A stretch of 64,000 nucleotides of DNA from Embleya sp040605455 (GTDB taxonomy: Bacteria; Actinomycetota; Actinomycetes; Streptomycetales; Streptomycetaceae), in the NCBI RefSeq assembly GCF_040605455.1, contig NZ_JBEXCV010000029.1:1-64000 (forward strand), read 5' to 3'. This document shows, piece after piece, positions 24,934 to 33,613 of this stretch (its first letter is position 1; every line of letters starts with the position of its first letter). A model generated the notes under the pieces. The model was not told the DNA's origin. It searched no databases and was given only the letters and a program-made list of their open reading frames with translations. Made by a program: the position numbers and the translations under genes.

Positions 24934-26364
24934 TCAGACCAGCCGGCGGATCTCACCGCGCACGCGGTAGAAACCGCCGCGTTCGGCCGGGCGCACCGCG
25001 TCCACCACGTAGCGCGCACCGGCGACCCGCACGTTCTTCGGGAACTGCACGTTCCAGCCGCTCTCGTAGCCCGCCGTAACCACGTGCACCCGCAGCCGGC
25101 CGCCGCCCTGGTCGACGCACTCGACCACGACGCCGGTGCCCGCGTCGGTGGTGGTGGCCACCTCGGTGGTCGGCACCACGGCCTCGATCGTGGCCGCCTT
25201 GACGTCGCGCACCTGCGGGACGGTGCCGCTCTGGGCCGCCTCGATGGCCGCCTCGCTCACGTCGATGCAGGCCAGCGAGCCGTCCGTGGTGACGATGTAC
25301 AGCCGCTCGTCGCGGTATTGCATCGAGTAGGCCGAGCCGCACGTGGTGCCCAGCTTCCACAGCCGCTTGCCGTCCTCGGCGAAGCAGTACACCGTCGAGG
25401 AGCTGTCGCCGGCGAACACGTACTTGCCGTTCTCGGCGGTCGCGCAGGAGAACACCGACGCGTCGCAGTCGTAGGTGGTGCGGATCGTGCCGTCCGACTT
25501 CGCGATCCGGTGCACCTTGTTGCCGGAGGTGCCCGCGTACACGTCGTCCTTCTCCTGCCAGCCGAAGAGCACGCTGCCCTTTGTCTTCTGGCTCCACAGC
25601 TCCTTGCCGTCGGCGGCGGCGAACGCCTGCACACCGGCGCTGTGTCCGTGGTAGATCGCGTTCTCGTCGCAACGCACCATCCACGCGCCGGTGCCGTTGG
25701 TCGCCGCGGCCCACAGCGACTCGTCCTCGTGGTCGATGGTGGTGCAGCCGCCGTTGGAGTCGGATACGCCCAACACGCCGTCGTGGATGTCGAGCCAGTA
25801 GATGTCGATGTTGTCGGTGATCTCGTAGGCCACGCGCGGGGCCTTGCCGCCGACGTCGTACACGTTGCCGTTGTCACAGCCGGCGTAGATCCACGAGTCG
25901 TCCGCGACGATGCACTTGACGCCGTTGGGCAGTTGGTAGCGGCCGGTCACCTCGCCGTTGTGGTCGAGGAACCACACGTCGCCGCGCTGGTTGCCGACCA
26001 GCACCCGCTCGGCGTCCACGAAGATGCCGAACGCCGAGGAGCCGGTGCGGTAGCGCCACAGCACGGGCGCCGAGTTGCGGGCCGTGGTCGGCCGGGACAC
26101 GATCTCGCGGCGGGTGATCGAGCGTGGCTGGCGGACACCCTGGACGGCCGGTTCGTAGCCCTTGCGCAGCTTCGCGGCGACCTTCTTCTTCGCGTCCGCC
26201 TGGGCCTTCTCCGGGCTCACGTGGGTGGCCGTGCTCGTCTGGCCCTTGGCCCCGATCCGCCCGTACGTGACCGTGACGTCGACGCCGTCGACGACGACCT
26301 CGTAGTACTTGTGCGCGCCGTCGCCTTCTTCGGACAGCTCAAGGTAGGTACGGGTCTCGGACAT
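24934..26364 (-). CDS. WGR-domain protein fused to PQQ/quinoprotein-like beta-propeller
   Basis: 476 residues. The N-terminal 1-80 match a WGR domain (YYEVVVDGVDVTVTYGRIGAKGQ, the W-G-R core appearing as Y-G-R), a fold known from PARPs and bacterial nucleic-acid-associated proteins. Residues about 95-400 form repeated blades with D-G and W/F landmarks (VLVGNQRGDVWFLDHNG, WIYAGCDNGNVYDVGG, YVFAGDSSSTVYCFAEDG), i.e. a PQQ-like propeller, then a C-terminal small beta domain. No signal peptide, so it is cytoplasmic. GAGGAG lies 6 bases before the ATG at 26364. The role is unknown. Confidence 0.8.
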   Translation of the reverse strand: MSETRTYLELSEEGDGAHKYYEVVVDGVDVTVTYGRIGAKGQTSTATHVSPEKAQADAKKKVAAKLRKGYEPAVQGVRQPRSITRREIVSRPTTARNSAPVLWRYRTGSSAFGIFVDAERVLVGNQRGDVWFLDHNGEVTGRYQLPNGVKCIVADDSWIYAGCDNGNVYDVGGKAPRVAYEITDNIDIYWLDIHDGVLGVSDSNGGCTTIDHEDESLWAAATNGTGAWMVRCDENAIYHGHSAGVQAFAAADGKELWSQKTKGSVLFGWQEKDDVYAGTSGNKVHRIAKSDGTIRTTYDCDASVFSCATAENGKYVFAGDSSSTVYCFAEDGKRLWKLGTTCGSAYSMQYRDERLYIVTTDGSLACIDVSEAAIEAAQSGTVPQVRDVKAATIEAVVPTTEVATTTDAGTGVVVECVDQGGGRLRVHVVTAGYESGWNVQFPKNVRVAGARYVVDAVRPAERGGFYRVRGEIRRLV

Positions 26365-26868
26365 GACGACTCCTCGGCTCCGCTGCTCAGTTCGGAATGC
26401 GGTGACTGTGGCGGCTGTGGTGGCTGTGCGGTGGGTTCGTGGCTGTGCTGGGGGTGTCGTGGTGCTGCCGCGCGGTCGGCGCGGCTGCGGGTCTCGCGGT
26501 TGTGGACATCCGCCGCGAGACTCGCGACGGGGCGCGGATACCGTGCCGTACAAGGGGACTGATGCGCCGTCATCCCCCGTGGCGATGGCAAGACCCTACT
26601 CACGCGAGCCGACAGCCATCGGGCCGGTGCGGCACTTCCTCGCTCACTCGCACGGCGCAACCCGGACCGATGGGTCCGTTGGTGGGCAAAGCGCTCCCGC
26701 TTCCGGCCGTCCCCTACTCCGAGCCGAGGAGCGGTGTGGGTGGAGCCCCTCCCCCGGGACGACGTTTCAGCCTCGGAGGCCGGGTTAATCTCCACTCATC
26801 CCGATCACCGGTCGCCGGTCCGGCCCCAGCACGGTCGGCCGAAGGCCCCGCTTGCCCGAGGAGTCCAT
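26365..26868. other. 504-base gap without a gene, G/T-rich at the left
   Basis: Divergent spacer between the WGR gene and the metallo-beta-lactamase gene. The first 110 bases hold irregular GTGGCTGTG-type units on the plus strand. No convincing ORF, tRNA or hairpin is seen; it must contain promoters for both flanking genes. Frames crossing it are arginine-rich and look spurious. Confidence 0.5.
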
Positions 26869-28014
26869 GTGGCCGGGCACTTCCTCACGTCTTCGACTCC
26901 TGCGGTCTTCGGCGCCAGACCCGCCGGTGAGCGGTTGGCGCGCATCCGCAGATCCCCGCACTTCCGGGACGGTGCGTTCCAAAATCCCGTGCCGACCCGC
27001 CGAGGCAGCCCCGGCGCGGTCGGCAAGTTGTTGCGCGCGCAAAAGGCCGCGGCCGGGCTGCGTCGGCCGGCCGGCGCGATTCCGCTGGTCACCGCGTCCG
27101 CCTTGGACTTCGCCCGAGCGCCGCTGACCGGGCTGCGCGCCGGCTGGCTCGGGCACGCGACGGTGCTGGTCGAGATGGACGGCGTACGGGTGTTGTTCGA
27201 CCCGGTCTGGAGTACTCGCTGCTCGCCGTCGACGGCGTTCGGCCCGGCCCGAATGCACGCGGTGCCGGTGCGCTTCGCCGATCTGCCCGACCCGGACGTG
27301 GTGGTCGTCTCGCACGACCATTACGACCACCTCGACATGGCCACCATCCGGGCGCTGGGCAGGCGCGATGCGGCGTTCGTGGTGCCGCTGGGGATCGGCG
27401 CGCACCTGGAGCGCTGGGGCATCGCCGCGGACCGGATCACCGAGTTGGACTGGCACGAGGCGGGCGAGGTCGCCGGGCTGACCTTCACCGCGACACCGGC
27501 CCGGCACTACTGCAATCGCGGCGCACGGGTGCTCGGCACCGTGCTGTGGGCGTCGTGGGTGGTTGCCGGGCCCGGGCACCGGGTGTTCCACAGCGGGGAC
27601 AGCGGCTACTTCCCGGGCTTCGCGGAAATCGGGCGCGAGCACGGGCCGTTCGATCTGACGATGATTCAGGCGGGGGCGTACGCGGAGGCGTGGCCGGAGG
27701 TGCACCTGCATCCGGAAGGCGCGGTGCAGGCCCATGCGGATCTCGGCGGCGGCTTGATGTTGCCCATCCACTGGGGCACGTTCGACTTGGCGCCGCATGC
27801 GTGGGAGGAACCGGCCGAGCGGTCGGTGGCGGCGGCCCGGGCGCTGGGCACGGACCTGGTGATCCCGCGACCCGGTGCGCTGTTCGAGCCGGCGCTGGTG
27901 GACGGCGCCGAGGTGGAGCCGTGGTGGCGCGACGTGGCCGCGCAGCCCTCGCGGTGGGTGCGCGACGCGGCCGCGGAGCCGGCGGCATCGGTCACGGCGG
28001 TGCCTGCGGCCTGA
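26869..28014 (+). CDS. MBL-fold metallohydrolase (NAPE-PLD/UlaG-like)
   Basis: 381 residues. The metal motif VVVSHDHYDHLD (HxHxDH) lies at about residues 144-155, with later histidines in ATPARHYCNRG, FHSGDSGYF and PIHWGTFDLAPHAW. This order matches the NAPE-PLD-like branch, whose members hydrolyse phosphodiesters or lactones; N-acyl-phosphatidylethanolamine hydrolysis is possible but unproven. The GTG at 26869 has CGAGGAG 5-6 bases upstream. An ATG two bases earlier is in another frame, and earlier starts in frame lack a ribosome site. The adjacent envelope-lipid genes make a lipid substrate plausible. Confidence 0.82.
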   Translation: MAGHFLTSSTPAVFGARPAGERLARIRRSPHFRDGAFQNPVPTRRGSPGAVGKLLRAQKAAAGLRRPAGAIPLVTASALDFARAPLTGLRAGWLGHATVLVEMDGVRVLFDPVWSTRCSPSTAFGPARMHAVPVRFADLPDPDVVVVSHDHYDHLDMATIRALGRRDAAFVVPLGIGAHLERWGIAADRITELDWHEAGEVAGLTFTATPARHYCNRGARVLGTVLWASWVVAGPGHRVFHSGDSGYFPGFAEIGREHGPFDLTMIQAGAYAEAWPEVHLHPEGAVQAHADLGGGLMLPIHWGTFDLAPHAWEEPAERSVAAARALGTDLVIPRPGALFEPALVDGAEVEPWWRDVAAQPSRWVRDAAAEPAASVTAVPAA

Positions 28015-28147
28015 CCGGCGGGTCTGGGCGGGCGTCGGGGGCGGGCCGGATGCCGGTCGGGGGCGGTGGGCCCGGGTGGGCCGGCGGGTCGCGGTCGCGG
28101 GGCGGGTCGGGGCGGCTCTGTGGCGGGTGGTCGGCGGTGGGTGTCGG
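28015..28147 (+). other. G-rich convergent spacer with about 15 GGG runs
   Basis: Between convergent MBL-fold and universal-stress genes the plus strand carries about 15 runs of three to five G within 130 bases, separated by short loops. No gene and no ordinary hairpin terminator were found. It can form G-quadruplexes, which might serve as a termination signal; that is inference. Confidence 0.5.
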
Positions 28148-29071
28148 TCAGGAGGCGTCCCAGAGGTCGGCGCGGACGCCGCGTGGGAGAACCATGACCG
28201 GGGTGCGTGCGTTGCGGACGATCTTGTGCGAGGCGTCGCCGACGAAGACCCGCTTGATCGGGCCGACCCTGCTGGACGCGCAGATCAGCAGATCGTCCGC
28301 CCAGGTGACGGTGTCCAGCGCGGTCCGGACGTCGTCGCCCTCGACGGTCTCGCCGTCGGCCGGCACCTCGATCTCGGTCATCGCCGCCACGAGGTCCTGC
28401 CGGGCCTGTTCGCGCGCGGCGCGCAACACCTGGTGTTCGGCGACCTGGTGCTGTCTGCCGGAGTACAGCCGCACCGGTCGCAGCACCAGCGTGAGCAACC
28501 GCACATCCGCGTGCAGCCGGCGGGCGAACTCCACGCCACAGGTGAGCACTCCGGTCGGTTGCGGCTCGCGCTGGTAGGCGATCGTGCAGCGGGCGATGCC
28601 GGGCGGCGGGTAGTCGGCGAAGCCGCGCGGGGCCAGCGCCACCGGCACGGGTGAGCCGTGCAGGAGCTGATCGGCGGTGCTGCCGACGGCCACGCGCGCG
28701 GTCCGCCCGCCCGGGGCGGGGCCGATCACCACGAGTGCGGCGCGGTGTCGCTCGGCGATCCGGGCCAGCCCCCGGCCGCTGCCGCGGTTGTCGTCGATCG
28801 CCCGCTCAACCGGCAACTCCGGGGCCCGATCGCGAAGTCGGGCCTCCGCGTCGTCCAGCAGCCGATCGCTCTCCTCGCGCAGGAACGCGCGCCACTCCGC
28901 GTCCACGCCGCCGACCCCGGCGCCGGGCAGCGCGGGCGGGCGGACGTGCGCGAGAACGACTCCCGCGCCCAGTTGCCGGGCGAGCAGCATGCCCAACACC
29001 AGCGCGTCCCGGGCGCGCGGTTCCGGCTGGCAGCCCACCACGATCCGCATCCGCGCACCGTCGGCGCTCAC
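28148..29071 (-). CDS. Tandem universal stress protein (two Usp domains)
   Basis: 307 residues. Two UspA-like domains: about 8-145 (RIVVGCQPEPRARDALVLGM ... VVIGPAPGGRTARVAVGSTADQLLHGSPVPVALAP) and about 155-300 (ending ASSRVGPIKRVFVGDASHKIV with GDASHKI as the ATP-site-like tail). Tandem Usps in actinobacteria bind ATP and respond to dormancy or energy stress. The GTG at 29071 overlaps the permease stop (GTGA), so it is translationally coupled to the transporter and may sense its activity. An ATG at 29050 is an alternative. Confidence 0.82.
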   Translation of the reverse strand: MSADGARMRIVVGCQPEPRARDALVLGMLLARQLGAGVVLAHVRPPALPGAGVGGVDAEWRAFLREESDRLLDDAEARLRDRAPELPVERAIDDNRGSGRGLARIAERHRAALVVIGPAPGGRTARVAVGSTADQLLHGSPVPVALAPRGFADYPPPGIARCTIAYQREPQPTGVLTCGVEFARRLHADVRLLTLVLRPVRLYSGRQHQVAEHQVLRAAREQARQDLVAAMTEIEVPADGETVEGDDVRTALDTVTWADDLLICASSRVGPIKRVFVGDASHKIVRNARTPVMVLPRGVRADLWDAS

Positions 29072-30501
29072 CGGCCCGCCTCCACGCCCTCGGCGCCCTC
29101 GGCGCCCTCGGTACGCCAGCGCGAGTGCCGGTAGCCGTAGAGGAAGTAGATCGCCACGCCGACCGCCATCCAGACCAGGAAGACCTGCCACGTGGTCCCG
29201 GAGAGCCGGGCCATCAGGTAGATACAGAAGCCGACACCCAGGATCGGGGTGATCGGGAAGAACGGAGCGGTGAAGCCCCGCTGCAGGTCCGGCCTGGTCC
29301 GGCGGAGCACGATCACCCCGATGTTGACCAGCGCGAACGCGAACAGGGTGCCGATGCTGGTCGCCTCGGTGAGTTGGCCGAGCGGGACCAGCGCAGCGAG
29401 CAGGGCCACCCACGCGCCGGTGATCAACGTGTTCGCCACCGGGCTCTGGGTGCGCCGGTTCACCTTCGCGAAGATCGGCGGGATCAGGCCGTCCCGGGAC
29501 ATCGCGAACAGGATCCGGGTCTGCCCGTACAGCACGGTCAGCACCACGCTGGCGATCGAGATGATCGCGCCCGCGGACAGGATCGTGGACGCCCAGGAGC
29601 CGCCGGTGACGTCGGTGACGATCTTCGCCAGCGTCGCCTCGCTGCCCTCGAACTGCTGCCAGGGCAGCGCGCCGAGCGCGGCGAGGGCGACCGCGACGTA
29701 GACGACGGTGACGATCGCGAGCGAGATCAGGATGGCCAACGGCAGGTCCCGGCGCGGGTTCTTGGCCTCCTCGCCGGCCGTGGAGGCGGCGTCGAAACCG
29801 ATGTAGGAGAAGAACACCTGGGACGCGCCGGCACTGATCCCGGCCACGCCGAGCGGTGCGAACGGGGACAGGTTGCCGTCGTCGAACGCGGTGAACGCGA
29901 TGGCGCAGAAGAACGCGAGGGTGATCAGCTTGATGAAGACCATGATCGTGTTGGCCACGGCGCTCTCCGAGACGCCGCGCACGAGCAGGATCACCGCGAG
30001 CAGTACGACGATCACGGCCGGGATGTTGAACGTCCCGCCGTCGCCCGGTGGTTGGCTGATCGCGTCGGGCAGGCTCACCCCGAACGCGGAGTCGAGCAGT
30101 TCGTTGACGTACTGCCCCCAGCCGACCGCGACGGCGGAGATCGACACGCCGTACTCCAGCAGGAGGCACCACCCGCACACCCACGCGATGCCTTCGCCGA
30201 GCGTGGCGTACGCGTAGGAGTAGGACGAGCCGGACACCGGGATGGTCCCGGCCAGTTCGGCGTAGGACAGCGCCGAGAACAGCGCGGTGACCGCCGCGAG
30301 CAGGAACGAGATCACCACGGCCGGTCCGGCCTTGGGCACCGCCTCACCCAGGATCACGAAGATGCCGGTGCCCAGGGTCGCGCCGACGCTGAAGAAGGTC
30401 AGTTCGAGCAACCCCATGGTGCGTCGCAGCCCGGGTCCCTCCTCGCCCACCCCACCGGAGCTCTCCTCGAGGATGGCATCCACGGGTTTCGTCCGCAGCA
30501 C
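29068..30501 (-). CDS. APC-superfamily amino acid permease (cationic type)
   Basis: 477 residues with about 12-13 membrane helices. The N-terminus LRTKPVDAILEES followed by FFSVGATLGTGIFVILGE is typical of cationic amino-acid transporters; the G-x-G-I-F motif of helix 1 binds the amino group. FFSYIGFDAASTAGEEAKNPRRDLP is the conserved helix 6-loop region. The start is uncertain: the GTG at 30501 matches the family N-terminus, while an ATG at 30561 has no ribosome site. It forms an operon with the Usp gene. Confidence 0.85.
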   Translation of the reverse strand: MLRTKPVDAILEESSGGVGEEGPGLRRTMGLLELTFFSVGATLGTGIFVILGEAVPKAGPAVVISFLLAAVTALFSALSYAELAGTIPVSGSSYSYAYATLGEGIAWVCGWCLLLEYGVSISAVAVGWGQYVNELLDSAFGVSLPDAISQPPGDGGTFNIPAVIVVLLAVILLVRGVSESAVANTIMVFIKLITLAFFCAIAFTAFDDGNLSPFAPLGVAGISAGASQVFFSYIGFDAASTAGEEAKNPRRDLPLAILISLAIVTVVYVAVALAALGALPWQQFEGSEATLAKIVTDVTGGSWASTILSAGAIISIASVVLTVLYGQTRILFAMSRDGLIPPIFAKVNRRTQSPVANTLITGAWVALLAALVPLGQLTEATSIGTLFAFALVNIGVIVLRRTRPDLQRGFTAPFFPITPILGVGFCIYLMARLSGTTWQVFLVWMAVGVAIYFLYGYRHSRWRTEGAEGAEGVEAGR

Positions 30502-30645
30502 TGCCCGACGCGACCGGGGTACGGCATGGCTGGCGGGCAATCCGGCCTCCCTGATGAACATGTACCGAGGAGGAACGGGTGCCCCGCCGTCCGGGTATCG
30601 AACGGTCCTTCAGCCATTCGGACCGGTTCGGCGGCGGGCCGGTAC

Positions 30646-31656
30646 TCAGCGGCTCGCGGCGTTGAAGCCGTCCCCGGTGGGCCGGCCCCGGCCGCCGCGG
30701 AAGGCGGCGCGGTAGTCCCTGGGGGCGACGCCGACGTGGCGGGTGAAGTGTTGGCGCAGGGTCAGCGGCGAGCCGAAGCCGCAGTGGCGGGCGATGGCGG
30801 CGATCGAGAGGTCGCCGATCTCCAGGAGGCGCTGCGCGGCCAGGACGCGTTGGGTGGACAGCCACCGCAGCGGTGAGGTGCCGGTGCCGCGGACGAAGTG
30901 GCGGGCGAAGCTGCGCTCGGACATCCCGGCGAGGGCGGCCAGTTCGGCGACGGTCCAGGGGTGACACAGATCGTCGAGGACGCGGCCGCGCACGCGGCCC
31001 AGCGTGTCGCCCCGTTCGGTGGGCGAGGCCGGCACCGGGTTGCTGATGAACTGGGCCTGTCCGCCGGACCGGAACGGCGCGGTCACCATCGTGCGGGCGA
31101 TCTCGGTGGCGGCGGCCGCGCCGTGGTCGAGCCGGACCAGGTGCAGGCACAGGTCGATGCCGGCCGCCGAGCCGGCCGAGGTCCAGACCGAACCGTCGCC
31201 GACGAACAGGACGTTGGCGTCCACCATGACCTCCGGATAACGGCCGGCCAGGTCTTCGGTGTCCAGCCAGTGGGCTGTCGCCCGCCGCCCGTCCAGCAGG
31301 CCCGCGGCCGCGAGTACGAAGGCGCCCGAGCACAGCGACGCGATCGTGGCGCCCCGCCGGTGTGCGGACCGCAGGGCTTCGAGCACGTCCTCGGGGAACA
31401 CGTCCCGCCGCGGCTCGCTGCGGTGTTCGTTGCCCGGAACGACCACGAGATCGCACGCGTCGAGGCCGTCCAGGTCGTGGTCGGGGACGCAGACGATGCC
31501 GGCTCCCAGTTCCACACAGGTGCGCCGGGGGCCGCACACGCGCACCTCGAACGCGGGTACACCCCGGTCGGTGCGATCGATTCCCCAGATCTCGAAGGCC
31601 ACCGCGTATTCGAACACCCGTACCGGGTCGAACAGCAGGATCCCCACGCGACGCAT
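30646..31656 (-). CDS. GlxA-family regulator (DJ-1/PfpI plus AraC domains)
   Basis: 336 residues. Residues about 1-185 form a DJ-1/PfpI-like domain with the nucleophile-elbow cysteine in SLCSGAFVLAAAGLLDG; about 215-320 form a tandem HTH AraC domain (TVAELAALAGMSERSFARHFVRGTG, DLSIAAIARHCGFGSPLTLRQHF). Such regulators control catabolic or stress operons, with the DJ-1 part acting as a sensor. It stands alone, transcribed in the direction of the APC permease gene whose start is about 145 bases away, so it may regulate that transporter. Confidence 0.87.
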   Translation of the reverse strand: MRRVGILLFDPVRVFEYAVAFEIWGIDRTDRGVPAFEVRVCGPRRTCVELGAGIVCVPDHDLDGLDACDLVVVPGNEHRSEPRRDVFPEDVLEALRSAHRRGATIASLCSGAFVLAAAGLLDGRRATAHWLDTEDLAGRYPEVMVDANVLFVGDGSVWTSAGSAAGIDLCLHLVRLDHGAAAATEIARTMVTAPFRSGGQAQFISNPVPASPTERGDTLGRVRGRVLDDLCHPWTVAELAALAGMSERSFARHFVRGTGTSPLRWLSTQRVLAAQRLLEIGDLSIAAIARHCGFGSPLTLRQHFTRHVGVAPRDYRAAFRGGRGRPTGDGFNAASR

Positions 31657-32092
31657 GGCGGCAACCTATCCCCGGACCGGGCCGTGGTCGGCGCGAAGGC
31701 CCGGGGACAGGCCGTCCTCGTTCCCGACCGTCCCCCGCCGTCGGCGGCCGGCCCTGTCGCTGCCCGCGCCCATCGGCCCCGTGACCGATGGGATCGAGCG
31801 ACCGGATCGGCGTACCTCACATCCCGGGAAGAGCCTCGGGGCGGGATGCGAGCGGGGGCTTCCGGCTCGCCTTCGATCCTGGTCGCCGGCGTCGGGTCCC
31901 AGTGAGTGGCGGAAACGCCAACCATGAATGGATTCCTGCCACAACCCCTGCCGAGGGTCTGCACGGGCCTGCCAAGGATGTGCATAAGTTATCCACAGGC
32001 TGTGGAAACTTTTGGGGGATGGCGGGGATTCCTGTGGACAAGGCGTGTCCCATGGTGGGCCGGGCCGGCCGCGCCACCTCGGTGCCACGCCG
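31657..32092. other. 436-base gap holding a DnaA-box cluster
   Basis: No convincing gene. The right half (31975-32050) contains DnaA-box-like sequences listed separately and an AT-richer patch, unusual for this neighbourhood. The left half may hold the GlxA-like regulator promoter. Confidence 0.5.
31989..32041. promoter_or_regulatory. Cluster of DnaA-box-like 9-mers
   Basis: TTATCCACA at 31989-31997 on the plus strand. TTGTCCACA (the streptomycete consensus) on the minus strand at 32033-32041. A two-mismatch relative GTTTCCACA on the minus strand at 32001-32009. The first and third face each other around the palindrome CCACAGGCTGTGG. Three boxes in 53 bases are unlikely by chance in such GC-rich DNA. 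DnaA binding here is inference. Confidence 0.6.
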
Positions 32093-32638
32093 TCAGACCC
32101 CCTTGCGCGCGGGCACCTCGTCCGGGTCGAGGCGGCGCATGTCGGCGAACCCGTCGCCTGTGGAATAGCTGTCCTCGCACACCACGAGCGCGTCCGCGTC
32201 GAAGCCCCACACGATCGCCATCTGCGCCTCGTACAGGTAGAACGCGTCGACGTCCGATACCGATCGACCCATCCGGGCCAGGGTCCGGCCCGGATAGGCA
32301 ATCCGCAGCAACCCCTCGGTCACCACCGTGTCCTGATCCACCGTCAGCCGGTCGATGTGGTGCGCGAGTCGGCCACAGTCGTTCTCGACCACGGCACGAT
32401 GGAACTCGCGGACCTCGGCGTGAGTCTTGGGGGCGCGATCCACCGGGGACGCCCCCCACTGGTGGTAGACCGCCCGCGGCGACACGGTGGCCATCAGCGC
32501 GTCCAGGTCGCCCTCGTGCTCGGCGCGCATGTGCGCGACCAGTGTGGTCAGGATCGCGCGTCGGCGCGGATCGACCTCCGCCGCCAGGCGCTTCTCGGCG
32601 AGTTCCCACGTGCGTCGCGCGTCGATGAGCCCGGTCAT
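32093..32638 (-). CDS. NTF2-fold (SnoaL-like) protein
   Basis: 181 residues. An N-terminal helix is followed by the cone-shaped NTF2 pattern: HMRAEHEGDLDALMATVSPRAVYHQWG, EVREFHRAVVEN, TEGLLRIAYPGRTL, YLYEAQMAIVWGFD. Members include ketosteroid isomerases, polyketide cyclases and limonene-epoxide-hydrolase-like enzymes; catalytic type cannot be chosen. GGAGGG lies 10 bases before the ATG at 32638. It is divergent from an SDR oxidoreductase gene and lies 2 kb before the igr-like operon, so a role in the same catabolism is reasonable but not shown. Confidence 0.72.
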   Translation of the reverse strand: MTGLIDARRTWELAEKRLAAEVDPRRRAILTTLVAHMRAEHEGDLDALMATVSPRAVYHQWGASPVDRAPKTHAEVREFHRAVVENDCGRLAHHIDRLTVDQDTVVTEGLLRIAYPGRTLARMGRSVSDVDAFYLYEAQMAIVWGFDADALVVCEDSYSTGDGFADMRRLDPDEVPARKGV

Positions 32639-32677
32639 GTGTGTACCCTCCGCCGGCCGTTGCCTAGCCCCGACACC

Positions 32678-32722
32678 TTGCACCGAAGTAGTTGACTGTG
32701 CAATACAAATCTCCACACGTGT
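32678..32722. promoter_or_regulatory. Divergent promoter region with two inverted repeats
   Basis: TTGCAC (32678-32683) and GTGCAA (32698-32703) form an inverted repeat around a -35-like TTGACT. Twelve bases further on, ACACGTGT (32715-32722) is a perfect 8-base palindrome. It lies between the divergent NTF2-like and SDR genes; operator function is inferred. Confidence 0.45.
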
Positions 32723-32806
32723 CGCACCGGCGAACCCGCCCGCGCGACATACCGGCGGTTTCGCCCGGCGCGGCGCACCGCGTTCCAGACGACGAGGTGG
32801 CAACGG

Positions 32807-33589
32807 ATGAGCGACGCAGGCGCAGTACGGGACGCGAACGCGATGTTCGATCTGAGCGGTCGGGTGGCGATCGTGACCGGCGGCAGCCGGGGCATCGGCC
32901 GGGCGATCGCGCACGCCTACGCGGCGGCGGGCGCCTCGGTGGTGATCGCGAGTCGCAAGGCGGACGCATGCGACGCGGTGGCGAAGGAGATCACCGAGGC
33001 CGGTGGTCGGGCGCTCGCGGTGCCCACCCACTGCGGCGAACTCGACCGACTGGCCGCCCTGGTCGACGCGACCATCGCCCACTTCGGCGGCATCGACATC
33101 GTGGTCAACAACGCGGCGAACGAACTCGCCCAACCCGTGGGGGAGATCACCCCACAGGCGTGGGACAAGTCGTTCGCGGTGAACCTGCGCGGACCGGTGT
33201 TCCTGGTCCAGTACGCGCTGCCGCACCTGATCGCCTCCGGACGCGCGTCGGTGCTGAACGTGGTCAGCGCGGCGGTGTTCACCCGCGCCGAGGGCAAGGG
33301 CCTGTACGCCGCGGGCAAGGCCGGCCTGGTCGCCTTCACCCGCACGATGGCGGGCGAGCTCGCCGAGCACGGCATCCGGGTCAACGCGATGGCGCCGGGC
33401 GCGGTGGAGACCGACATGGTCCGCAAGACCGGCCCCGAGATGATGGCTCGGATGAAGGGTGCCGCGCCGCTGAACCGGATCGCCGCGCCGGAGGAGATGA
33501 CCGGCCTGGCACTGCTGCTCGCGTCCGACGCGGGCAGCTTCATGACCGGACAGATCGTCAGCATCGACGGCGGGCTGACCGTGCACTGA
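32807..33589 (+). CDS. Short-chain dehydrogenase/reductase
   Basis: 260 residues of a classical SDR: cofactor motif TGGSRGIG, NNAAN at the end of strand 4, catalytic Ser in VVSAAV, YAAGK (Tyr-x3-Lys) and a C-terminal GQIVSIDGG. SRK after strand 2 suggests NADPH preference. These enzymes oxidise or reduce hydroxyl/keto groups, often as the 3-hydroxyacyl-CoA step or on steroid carbons. It is divergent from the NTF2-like gene and 0.9 kb before the igr-like operon. Confidence 0.83.
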   Translation: MSDAGAVRDANAMFDLSGRVAIVTGGSRGIGRAIAHAYAAAGASVVIASRKADACDAVAKEITEAGGRALAVPTHCGELDRLAALVDATIAHFGGIDIVVNNAANELAQPVGEITPQAWDKSFAVNLRGPVFLVQYALPHLIASGRASVLNVVSAAVFTRAEGKGLYAAGKAGLVAFTRTMAGELAEHGIRVNAMAPGAVETDMVRKTGPEMMARMKGAAPLNRIAAPEEMTGLALLLASDAGSFMTGQIVSIDGGLTVH

Positions 33590-33613
33590 GCCGAGCCTCG
33601 AGCCGATCGGCGC

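Noticed and set aside
30579..30665. 28-codon plus-strand frame preceded by a perfect GAGGAGG
   Set aside because: Ribosome-site-like sequence is attractive but the peptide is arginine/serine-rich and unsupported; it overlaps the region of the permease start on the other strand.
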